DNA from: Galeruca laticollis
Lineage: Eukaryota > Arthropoda > Insecta > Coleoptera > Chrysomelidae
NCBI GenBank assembly: GCA_963921935.1
Contig: OY998180.1
Location: 115,008,890 to 115,072,889, forward strand
Reading direction: 5' to 3'
DNA: 64,000 nucleotides
Program-made: the position numbers and the translations under genes
In this document: positions 34,697 through 44,815 of the stretch, in pieces
Numbering within the stretch: the first letter of the stretch is position 1
Layout: every line of letters starts with the position of its first letter
The notes under the pieces: generated by a model
Told to the model about the DNA's origin: nothing
Database searches by the model: none
The model's input: only the letters and a program-made list of their open reading frames with translations

Positions 34697-35370
34697 ATTA
34701 GTGTTTTTAAATGAAACTCAAGGTCTCTAGTTAATTCCACAATATAATAAAAGTTATTGAAAATTCTAAAAAATTGACAATTGTTTCGATAAATCAATAT
34801 CATCGTCAGAATGACAGAAGTTACATTTCATTTTATGCCTACCTGATGTTTAGTAGTTATATTTTTGGCTAGACCAAGAAGTAACCTAACTTGTGATTGG
34901 CTCAATATATGTTTATAGAAAAAAGAAGAAGATGTGATATTACAAATATTGAAGCTTAGATATTATTAGCCCTATGGTGATATCCTGGATATCATTTTTC
35001 CAATTAAGATCAGTATAACTGTGCAATGATATATAAAACCAGGAAAACTATACTGATCTTAATTGGAAAAATGATATCCAGGATATCACCATAGGGCTAA
35101 TAATATCTAAGCTTCAATATTTGTAATATCACATCTTCTTCTTTTTTCTATAAACATATATTAAGCCAATCACAAGTTAGGTTACTTCTTGGTCTAGCCA
35201 AAAATATAACTACTAAACATCAGGTAGGCATAAAATGAAATGTAACTTCTGTCATTCTGACGATGATATTGATTTATCGAAACAATTGTCAATTTTTTAG
35301 AATTTTCAATAACTTGTATTATATTGTGGAATTAACTAGAGACCTTGAGTTTCATTTAAAAACGCTAATA
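34697..35370. repeat. Near-perfect palindrome (foldback), arms ~321 bp, loop ~31 bp
   Basis: 34,697-35,017 is the reverse complement of 35,049-35,370 with very few mismatches. The centre is around CAGTATA...TATACTG. Outer ends read ATTAGTGTTTTTAAATG and its inverted partner. A short piece of the arm also occurs near 25,757. Confidence 0.9.
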
Positions 35371-36109
35371 TGAGCATATTCCACGAAGTAAGGGTCGAGA
35401 CAGTCAATTTAATATTGAATATGATTCTACTAACATTTTTAAGAATTTATTTTGTTCGCCAAATGTGTAATAAATTGTATTTAGTCTCAAAAATGTTTTT
35501 TCAAATTTTAATTTTTATTGAAATGTGCAAATATTAGAATAATAAAAGTAATAATATTAGTTCATAATTTAAGTTTTTACTGTATCCATATTAAAACTAT
35601 CTAATCAATAATACATGTTTGTCACATTAGAAATTTCATTTGAAAACTTAATTAGGGCACACTGTATATACCTATCTTAATAATTAGATACTTAGAAGGG
35701 GCCTCTAGGTATTTGATTATTAATTTTATTTATGTATTAAACCAGATGAGTTTATTTTTTAAGTATATAATAAATTGTGAATTTATATATTATATTTCAA
35801 TACATTTTTTAAACGATAGACATTGTTTCCTATTAACTAATTTAAAAGATTTTTACCTTTTATAAGACACTTAAACTTTCTAATTTCAGAAGTCTAAGGA
35901 GAATGTAAGGTCGATTTATGTACCGTATTTGAATTAATAAATATTTGGAATATTTAATATTTTAATTTGAGTAATCACGGAATGTCAAAATTTTTAATTT
36001 TTTACCTGTCGTGGATGTGTAAATTTTGACAGAAGACAGTTGAAAAATTAAAAAATTTCACATTTCGGGATTATTCGAAATACACGGTACATGAATCGAC
36101 CTTCAAATT

Positions 36110-36620
36110 ATTTATGTAAAACAAAATTACATTAATACTATTTAATACTATGAAATTCACACATTTTAGGTAAATTCACATATTATCTGCACAGTTATAG
36201 GGGAAATTTACATCAACCATGTAAAACAAAATTACACTGATTTTGTAAATTTCACATAGGTATTTTACGAAAATTCACATCTTTAGTGTATTACTAAAAA
36301 TATCTAGCTTTACATTTATACAGGAAATTTACATCAACCATGTAAAATAGAACCACATATATATCGTAAATTTCACACAAATTTAGGAAAGTTACATTTT
36401 TAATGTTTCGGTAAAATTATTTAATTTCACAAATATATATAAAATCTACAATAATCATGTAAAATAAAATTACATCATTCCTGTGAATCTTGCATATAAT
36501 TCCAGGAAAATCACATATTTAGTGTATTACCACGAACATGACAATTTACAATAATTAAGAAAATTTACACTTTTTCTGTAACAAAACATACAGGGATGGC
36601 GTGAAGTTCACACATACCTA
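36110..36620. repeat. Degenerate ~122-bp tandem repeats
   Basis: The phrase GAAATTTACATCAACCATGT appears at about 36,201 and 36,325, with a weaker copy (AATAATCATGTAAAATAAAA) near 36,450. Each is followed by a TTTCACA-rich stretch and TAGTGTATTAC. Similar motifs in less regular form occur at 31,820-32,340 and 32,740-32,900. Confidence 0.7.
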
Positions 36621-37299
36621 CGAGTAAAATGCACTTGTTTAATTTTTTAATTTAAAAATATCTTTATTTCAATAGCTGAACATATCCAATTACAAAGGAG
36701 ATGGAAAAATAAATGTAATGTGGCCGATGTTCTGGCATTTCCCACCACCTTGGTGTATGTCTGGAGAAGGGTGTGATTCCTTGCCGATGGCACTACTCAC
36801 TTGTTCTGGCTGTATTTATCAACCTTGTCCCGAATATACAAATATGACTCCCCAGAATTTTTGACTGAGTCGTCCCTGAAAAACGGCTGAAAAACAGGGT
36901 TTCAAAATGCACTTGTTCAATGTAATTATGTAATTACATGAAATATTTGCTTTTACAACAAAAATGTAAATTATGGGTGAAAATTATTTCTATTCAGAAT
37001 CGTTTCACATTTATCCTGTGAATAACAAATTACAACAAAATGTGACATTATATTATTACAAAGTTTAAGTATATTTACTTAAAATTGGTTGGTCACCAAA
37101 AAGCATGAACCAGAGTGTAAAATGTATTAAAGACTTTTTACTGTGTACCAGCCCCAGTGCCTTGATTCGTTTTAGAGCCATCGGTGAACCAGATGATGTG
37201 TCTATGATTTGCCAAGTGCATCACCTGTTCCCTAGATGGAACAATGATTCTCTGGTATCATACTATCCAGACCCATTTGAAATTTGGTTTATCTAATAT

Positions 37300-39281
37300 T
37301 CTCCCAGTTGTATCAGTATGTCGTCCACGAACATTGTTCGGGATCCACATGCCTTCCGATTTCAGTCTGAGTATCGTCATCAATGCTCTGCCCTAACAAA
37401 AAGTTCCAGAAGAGGAAGGTCAATAAGTGCTACCATTGATGCCGTCCCTATGTTGTTCATTGCACCGGTAATCCCGAGGAGAGCTTGTCTTGTATTCCTG
37501 GCAACACTGTGAGAGGAACATAATTTATCTACAACGTCGACACCTCCTTTGGTTTCGTTATAGAAAGTAATTATTTCGGGTTTCATATGATCCCCAGTAG
37601 TATCGTCAATTTTGTCCTCAAAGTGTAAACTAGAAATTGGAACAACATGTTTTTTTTTGGGAACGTAGTTCCTTCTTATCTGAAACCAAACATACTTGAT
37701 TTTACAGGACGTTCTTTCAAAACTTTCAACGGTGTTGGAATTTGCCACTTGTTTCTTTTTAATGTTCCTAACATGGACAACTTATGGTTTATAGCTAAAC
37801 CTTGGAGTAATGAAACATCGCTGAACCAATTGTCCATAGTGACATTACGTCCAGTGTTGTGTATGGGTAAGATCATCCTTTTTACAACATCAACGCTTGT
37901 GTTGCTGATAGAATAGGGGCCATCTGGTTGTGCTCCAGCATAAATTTCCATATTACTAGTGTAATATGTTTTAGCATCAACCAACGCAAAGATCTTAATA
38001 CCCTACTTGGCCGGTTTTGATGGTATATATTGAATAAAGTTACACCTGCCTCGAAACGCTTCCAACTTTTCATCGATTGTTACATTAGCTCCTAGTGAAT
38101 AAGATGTTTTACTGTTTTCAACAAACATCTCAAATATTTCTCGCACGGCAGCTAACCGATAATTTTTTTTTCTCTCATCTCTAGACTGTCGGTTATCGAA
38201 CCTGATGCAGCGCATCAGGAATCTAAAACGAATTAAGCTCATCGTCAATCTGAATATTTCAACACCGTTTCCTGTTGCGTCCCACACCTCTTCTAAATTT
38301 AATCGGCCGCCTTTATAAAGTCCAGCCAAGTAAAGTAGGACTATAAATGCATGGATTTCGATCATATCAGTAATACGTGCGTCTCTTTCTCTGCTGAAAT
38401 TGGGTTGTACACTTGTTATAATATGCTGATTCGTGTAAGTGACTATGAGGTTTAGAATACGGTCATCGAATAGACACTTCCACGCTTCAAAGCATCCTGT
38501 AACTTGGCGAGCGTTGCCAATGACTCCCGGAAGACGTGCAAGTATGTTTTGCTTCTCTAATCTTCTTTTTCTGTTATGGGGTGTTTTTTCCATAAATATT
38601 TGTCAACGATTTTTCCGTTCTTTTTTCTGACAGCAACATAACAATTTTCATTTTCATCATCTTATGATATACTTGCATCCGTATCGTATTGTTCACTATC
38701 TGAATCCTCTTTTCTTTCTTCTATGGCTTCAGAACAGTCAGTATCATAATCTTCTTCTAAGACGTCTTCAACTGCGTCATCATCATCGTCTTCAAGAAGG
38801 AGTCGTTGTAGTTCTAATACGTCTGCGTCATTATTGAAGCTATACATTCTCTTGGAAGCCATAATTCACTGCAAAAACAACAAAAATCCTTAATAGTTAG
38901 GACAATAATTTAGAACAGGCAAGAATGCTCGCGGGTATCTCACAGATACAAGTTTATTTTTTTCATGTTTTTTAGTAGCCAAGTATAAAATATTAACAGA
39001 TGGTCTACTTGAAACAAAAAGGACTGCGCTTACATAAATTAAATAAATATACAAGCGAATCAGCAAAACTTACATGAATGATCACAGTGTATCTCTCAAA
39101 TACAAGTGACACTTTTTTTACAAACTTTTCACTCTACAAAGTTTGCACCAATACTAACCTCAAAACTTCCCTCGAGCAGGTAGGTAGACGAGAGCACATC
39201 CCCACCGCTAAGTAGGTGTTCGAGATATATGAGAAAAAAGTATCGGTATGTATATCTCAGATACGCGCGACTACTGGAGGG
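37300..39281 (-). mobile_element. piggyBac-like transposon, one end preserved
   Basis: The right boundary ends GGAGGG followed by TTAA at 39,282-39,285, the target site of piggyBac elements. On the minus strand this makes the element begin CCCTCCAGTAGTCGCGCG. The left end with its TTAA is not visible; the gene runs directly toward the LINE fragment near 37,275, so the left terminus is probably deleted. Confidence 0.75.
37380..38862 (-). pseudogene. piggyBac transposase (DDE_Tnp_1_7), broken
   Basis: The start is MASKRMYSFNNDADVLELQR (38,862), with a long acidic stretch (LLEDDDDDAVEDVLEEDYD). The core includes RDARITDMIEIHAFIVLLYL and NVTIDEKLEAFRGRC (first catalytic Asp), VTMDNWFSD (second) and ETKGGVDVVDKL (third). 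A TAG near 38,003, a frameshift near 37,685 and another between the acidic start and the core near 38,600-38,660 inactivate it. The Cys-rich tail usual for the family is not present before the truncation. All three catalytic Asp positions can still be read. Confidence 0.92.
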
Positions 39282-39471
39282 TTAAAAATGATATAATTAA
39301 ACCAGAGTTCTCGATCATCAACTGAAAAGAGCCCTTTCAGACTAGGATACTGTATGTGAAATACAGAATTTAGGCCAGATAACGTTAAGATACTTTTGTC
39401 ACAATATAGTTTTGTAAATTAATTTTCTCAGTACACACACTATATCAGTGCTGTACGGTGCTTATCATAAA

Positions 39472-39655
39472 ATGGACGTTGAAGAGTACGTTATGCTGTG
39501 GCATATTCTATACAAAAAGAAAAAGGTAAAAACGAGACGAACTATGTGGGTTCATCTTATAGTAGAATTAGGGGATATTTACTAAAAGATTTAAGATTAT
39601 TATCGAATGTCTATAGAATCGTTTGAAGGACTCCATAATATTTTGAAAAGTTAAT
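39472..39655 (+). pseudogene. HARBI1-like N-terminal remnant (copy 1)
   Basis: MDVEEYVMLWHILYKKKK and WVHLIVELGDIY, then YRMSIESFEGLHNILKS after frame breaks. It parallels the better copy at 52,449-52,703. It is a short, degenerate remnant of a Harbinger transposase start. Confidence 0.65.
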
Positions 39656-40620
39656 TAATCAAGAAATCTATGCGGCCTTTCTTTTTTATACATACTTATA
39701 AATGAATATATGTATTATATTAAACTTTTTTTATTATAATTACACATAAATAATTGTGATATTCAAACCCTAAAAAGTAAAAAATCTACATATTTCATTT
39801 TATTGTGTATTGGAAGAATAATCATAAAAATCTACATATTTCATAGTCTGACTTGTTAAAACAACAGTAATTAATTGGCTCTATAAATTTCCTTAAGCAA
39901 CTAATCTACTTTAGTATCTATATGTATACAGTATTAGGAATTTTCAGTGGGCACATTTGTTTCAGCGACAATGTGTTAGAAAAAAACAAATATAAATTCA
40001 GTGTGTTACTCTTTTTCGCTAACAGGATATCATAAAGTGAAAAACGTGCAATACATGTCCATAATCGATGACAATGTGTTACAAATAGAAATGTTTTGTA
40101 GGTATTAACAGGATATCAGAAAACTAACAGTTCTGAAGAAAACGTATGTTACGTTGCAATGTTGCCAACTTTCATTGTATATTCATATTAATTGTAAAAT
40201 GCATTGTTCTAATACGAGAAGCTTTTAATTATGATAATTCGAGATCAAAATAATTAATCCGATCTAATTGTTGAACATTTTATTGTAATGTTGGGAATTG
40301 TTCGAGTTTTCAGTTGGAAAGCTATTGAAACCTTTAGTTTTTTCAGATTTGGGAATGTGAAAGATGTCGCTGAACACTTGGTTTGTTTTTTGAATGTATA
40401 AATAAAAAAGGTTTTACTGTTTTTACATCTGTTTCCAAATGAGAAACGAACTCTTTGTGTACACACAAGACAAATTAAAGAACGCTTTCGATAATAAACA
40501 TAAAAATAGAATTGTAATCAAAAAGTAATATTCTGATTGGTAATAAAATAAAAAATAAAAATTCTTAATTCTTCAATGAATTTAAATCAAATCTTCGAAT
40601 AAACCCCCGTTCTGAGCTAA

Positions 40621-40998
40621 TCAGTAACCGAGCGGGTTATAAAATTCTCGACGAACATTTGTGAGCATTTGAGGTGTTATTTCCAAAAAGGCTTGTAGAA
40701 TTTGTTCCTTAAGTTCATTCAGAGAACTGGTCCTGTTCTTCTGGAATCCATAAATCCTCGATTTCACATAACACCAGAAAAAGAAATCGTTGGGTGCCAA
40801 ATCTGGAGATCTAGCAGGCCATCTAATGTTACCATTCGTGGAGATTATCCGAATGGGAAATTTTGTATTCAAAAAATTTGTTGCTAATCGATAATTATGC
40901 GATGCACAACCGTCATGTTGGTACCAAATATCATTGAAGTAATACGAAAATCCTCTCATAGTCAACGGGAAAATGTAAGAGGCACATTGTATTACCAA
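40621..40998 (-). pseudogene. Mariner-like transposase, C-terminal half
   Basis: DIWYQHDGCASHNYRLATNF gives the second catalytic Asp motif, followed by RWPARSPDLAPNDFFFWCYV and LKEQILQAFLEITPQML, to a stop at 40,621. This is the usual C-terminal half of an IS630/Tc1/mariner enzyme. It lacks the N-terminal half in this orientation. Confidence 0.85.
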
Positions 40999-41209
40999 AG
41001 AGAGACAATGGTGAGATAGACAATCAAAAGTCAGCGTAGATTATTACAGTTGAAATAAGGATATTAGAATATACGAATACGAATCGCACGTGCGCCTCTC
41101 GAGGACGTTTAACTGTACGTCTGGGTACGTCACTACCTGTTTGTTTGCGAATGAGGAACGATCTTTGTATATTTTATAAAATGAGTATAGATGCACCTAA
41201 AAGTGCAAA

Positions 41210-41867
41210 TTGTATTACCAGGGTAATTCATATCGAGAAATAGAAAATTTGTTTATTGTTTCATTCGAAAATACCCAACCAATTAGCAATAAACAAGTGA
41301 GAACGGTTATAAAAATTTTTGAAGAACATGGATGTGTAATTTCTACAAAACATGGACAGCGTACACAAAGTCGTCAAACCCAACCAGAAAAAGAAGAAAG
41401 AGATATTTCAATCTGTGCAAGTGTGGAAATTAATACCCTACAGTCGTCCCGCATTTAGCCAAGGATTTTGATGTTGATCCGAAAACGATTCGGACTGTAT
41501 TAAAAAAAATGGCTATCGTAGTTTTAAATTGAAAAAGTGTCATGAAAGATATCCAGACGATCAATTTCGTAGAATGGAATTTTGTGAAATAGTTATGGAA
41601 AAAATACAATTGGACGCAAACTTTTCAAAGAATATTTTGTTCACAGATGAATCGACTTTTCCCATACACAGTGCATATAATTCATACGTTATGCGATATT
41701 GGTCCAGGACATACCTACACAAACACTACAATAGTAGCACTCAGTATCCCCAAAAATTAAATGTTTGGGCTGGAATATTAGGTGAACCATTTTTTATTGA
41801 CAACAATTTAACCGAACAAAAATATTTGAATATACTGCAAAATCAACATGTTAAAGAAAATAGATGA
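41210..41867 (+). pseudogene. Mariner-like transposase, N-terminal half
   Basis: YYQGNSYREIENLF with a helix-turn-helix-like region (NKQVRTVIKIFEEHGCVIS), a frameshift near 41,455, then MKKCHERYPDDQFRRMEFCE and the first catalytic Asp in ILFTDESTFPIH, followed by LNVWAGILGEPFFID. The frame stops at 41,867, close to the right end of the element. The missing part is found on the other strand at 40,621-40,998. Confidence 0.85.
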
Positions 41868-42225
41868 CACACTGAATATACTTGTTTCTCTACAACATAT
41901 TGTCGCTTTTGGACTCTGTATTAAAAACCCTATGTTCCCATAGAATATTCCTAACACTGTATATCATATACAAGAATTCGGTTCTGCCACACTTATAAAT
42001 TTGTCGATATCAAAAACTTCACGCTCCTTGGTACAATCGAAAAACTAGTTTTATTCCACTTCATTTCTAGTAATGAACGAAAATTATATACACAGAATAA
42101 TGAATAATAAAAATATTGTATACCTACGCGATACAGTTTTTTGAACCGCAAAAGTATGTGAGTCTGGAAAGGTTCATAAGCCACAATGATAATTCGGTAT
42201 CCCGGATTCGGATACTATAGAGAAA

Positions 42226-43990
42226 TAAACATATTAAGATAGTGTTCGTTCCAGTATAAACAGCTGGCATTGCGTCGATCTTAGCGCACCCCTTGCGGTT
42301 GTCGGAACTAATTCTTACAGCCGGGATATTTAAATTTGGTAGTTTGGATTATGGGTAGGTAAATTTTCCAGTTTGTCTTAAAATTGTTTATTTTTTTATA
42401 CAAGCACATTTTATTTATATTTAAAAGGATACAATGTATATATGAATATATCAATAAATTATATAATTATTTCATTTCAAAAAATAAAATTATATTTAAT
42501 TTTTTTAATGAAATAATTATAATAAACAATTGTGACACATATAATTTTGGTAATAAATAATAAAACGACATAAATTCAAATTTTTTATTAACCGGCACAT
42601 AATATAAAAACCAATTAATAAAATATTTAGATAAATAAGAAAATAGCAAACATTTAATTTTTTTATTAACCTGCACATAATAAAATATTTATTTATCACA
42701 AAACTACATATTTTTACTAAAATTACACTACATTATATTTAAGAGAGTTAACTCAATAGAATTCAGATCAAATTGCTCAAGTTATTTTAAAATTATTGAC
42801 AACAAATATTTTAATAAAAAGGAGTTAAAAACTAAATTCCACATTTCCATGAAGACAGGAACAGGTCTGAAAAAAAAAGAAATTAAACGCAGTACAGAAA
42901 AAATATTTTTGTTTGTTAGTCCTTTCACCATCAACATATTTTTTAATTAATAAGGGGACACAAACTTTCAGGAGTTGAGAAAATACGTATGATTTATGTT
43001 CTTGACAGGTGAACCAATCAAAATGTATACGACCTTTTGCAAAGTGTTCAGTTTTTTTAGTAATATGACCTAAAAGTGGTAAAATAAGATAACACAGTCA
43101 TGCAGTATTGAAATAAATTTAACTTCTCTTTGTACATAAATCAGATGTGTTTTCTTTGAAGGAAATGAACCTATGGTGAATGTCTAAAATATCTGCCAGC
43201 AAATTAGCCTTACATTCTTGGCAATTAAAAGTTGTTTTTTTTTACAAGGAAACCAGGGACATAGCTTATTGTTTGAGTGTCAAAATTTAAATAATTTAGT
43301 TATTAATAGTAGTAATTAATAGTGAATGGTTTTGGTTTATTATGAAAATTTAAAAAATAATAAAATAAACTGCAGTCATCTGCTTCATAATTTGTGTTGT
43401 AGTTCTTGACTATCATTATTGTTACAAAAAATAAGATTTCTTTCCACGGATAATACAGTACTTTGATTAATGTCAGAGGGAAGTTTGAAAAATGTTTTGT
43501 TCTAATTGCCAAGTGGCCAAAAATATTTAATATTAAAATTCTTTGCAATATAACTATGACGAATTATACCTGGTGATGACATTTTAAAGGTTCACATACT
43601 TTTATTACAACCAAATTCCTAAATAAATTGAGAAACAAACTAGAAGTTATCCTAAAAAACTCACCATTGTTTGTCACACCATAACCATATTTTCAATAAT
43701 TTTTTGACTTTGACCATATTCACACCAACCAATGTAAGATTGATTTTGTATATTTTCATTTTTAATGACGTAAAAGTTAATATACTAGGATATTTTATAA
43801 TATTTATCCACATTAAAGGCGATATGTTGAAATGTATTGAAATTTATGATATTTTATGCTATTTTGTTTATGTAAAACAGTCTTTTAGTTCGCGACAGTA
43901 GAGACTCCATACGCGGGTCAGTTGCGTAGAAGCGTTGTGGCACATACCGCCTATGCATCAAACTGTCTCTTATATTATTATTTGTCTATG
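42226..43990. other. No gene seen; very AT-rich
   Basis: A short tandem duplication (~77 bp) is recognisable by AACCGGCACATAATA at about 42,590 and AACCTGCACATAATA at about 42,668. Otherwise there are no coding or repeat boundaries. Confidence 0.5.
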
Positions 43991-43995
43991 TCAGG

Positions 43996-44245
43996 TACTG
44001 TCGCCGGCGGGTGAAAGAGCGAGATTCAGAAATTTAGTATCGCGATACAGTATGCCGTGCTGAATACAGTGTGAAAACGTACATTTAGAGCCCTTTCAGA
44101 CTTGGATACTGTATCCGAGATACGCGTATCCCAGATACAGAAAATACATGCGTTTATATGTTCGTTTTCACACTGCATTCAGCACGGCATACCGTATCGC
44201 GATACTCATTTCTGAATCTGGCTCATTCAGCCGCCGGCGACAGTA
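43996..44245. repeat. Inverted repeat, ~90-bp arms, around a Harbinger end
   Basis: TACTGTCGCCGGCGG at 43,996 pairs with CCGCCGGCGACAGTA at 44,231-44,245. The arms continue inward through TATCGCGATAC and GCCGTGCTGAAT to ACAT on both sides. The ~69-base loop corresponds to the terminal repeat block that starts GAGCCCTTTCAGACT at 44,088. Confidence 0.8.
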
Positions 44246-44815
44246 TCCGAATCCGGGATACCGAATTATCAATGTGGCTTATGAACCTTTTCAGACTTGC
44301 ATACTTTTGCGATTCAAGAAGCACAATAGCATAGGTGTACACTATTTTTATTATTCATTAGTAGAAATGAAGTAGAATGAAAAGAATTTTCGATTGTACC
44401 AAAGAGCGTGGGGATTTTGATATCGACAATTTTATAAGTTTGGTAGAACCGAATTCTTGTATATGGGATATACATATAGAAACTACCTATATAAGTTGCT
44501 TAGGGAAATTTATAGAGCCAATTAATTACTATTGTTTTAACAAGTGAGACGATGAAATATGTAGATTTTTTATGATTATTCTTCTAAATACACGATTAAA
44601 CACTTCAACTTACTCAACTTTTTAGGGTTTGAATTTCACTATTATTTATGTGTAATAATAATAAAAAATATTTAATCTAGTACATATATTCATTATACAG
44701 TACTTCTCAAAAGTCCCCTCCTCTCTCTTTTCTTTTGAACGGTGATACTTAGACTGATGAAATTTGGAGCGTGAAAATGAACTATTGTAAGCTTATCTAC
44801 CAGTGGTAACCGGTG

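Larger units (their letters stand above)
31807..37145. mobile_element. TA-flanked 5.3-kb element of unknown family
   Basis: It begins CACAGTAAAAA at 31,807 and ends with the inverted copy TTTTTACTGTG at 37,145. TA lies on both sides, and it is inserted in LINE RNase H coding that resumes in frame. Both flanks inside the ends are rich in short motifs such as TTTACATGTAA and AAATTTACAT, arranged partly as a ~122-bp tandem repeat on the right. The centre has a 0.7-kb palindrome and some exon-like stretches. No known transposase domain was found. A TA duplication suggests the Tc1/mariner group, but that is inference. Confidence 0.75.
31035..37275 (-). pseudogene. LINE ORF2 RNase H and C-terminus, split by a 5.3-kb insertion
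   Basis: The RNase H start is at 37,150-37,275 (minus): IIVPSREQVMHLANH then IIWFTDGSKTNQGTGAG. It resumes at 31,804 leftward with RKRMLFGLGRYTSAFQAE, FTDSQALLKTISNPTTKS, GHKAIAGNE, a stop, then DPLAKQGSKGNFIGPEPF and C-terminal LINE sequence down to LEWSR near 31,035. The catalytic D, E and D positions are visible. The clade looks like a Jockey/R1-type LINE with RNase H. Two stops, near 31,670 and 31,530, and the insertion inactivate it. Frame across the insertion is consistent if 31,807-37,145 and one TA are removed. Confidence 0.8.
39929..41959. mobile_element. Mariner-like element, 2.0 kb, with internal inversion
   Basis: The ends are CAGTATTAGGAATTTTC (39,929) and the inverted GAATATTCCTAACACTG (41,959), flanked by TA (39,927-39,928 and 41,960-41,961). 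It splits the Harbinger copy 1 sequence. The N-terminal half of the transposase is on the plus strand at 41,210-41,867 and the C-terminal half on the minus strand at 40,621-40,998. Confidence 0.8.
39331..42225 (+). mobile_element. Harbinger-type element, copy 1 (split by a mariner-like element)
   Basis: It starts GAGCCCTTTCAGACTAGG at 39,331 and shares sequence with the ends of the 44,088-52,899 element, in the opposite orientation. 39,680-39,926 matches the reverse complement of about 44,470-44,700, and the match resumes at 41,960-42,222 (reverse complement of about 44,250-44,470). It appears truncated near 42,225. No TTA is seen at its left edge. Confidence 0.7.

Noticed and set aside
36110..36620. 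CRISPR-like array
   Set aside because: The units are degenerate, ~122 bp, contiguous without unique spacers, and lie in a eukaryotic transposon.
37105..37512. Small plus-strand genes of ~60 residues
   Set aside because: Antisense to the LINE RNase H start and the piggyBac C-terminus.
42467..42699. Two overlapping ~65-residue frames on the minus strand
   Set aside because: Asn/Tyr/Leu-rich output of AT-rich DNA containing a short tandem duplication; no domain.
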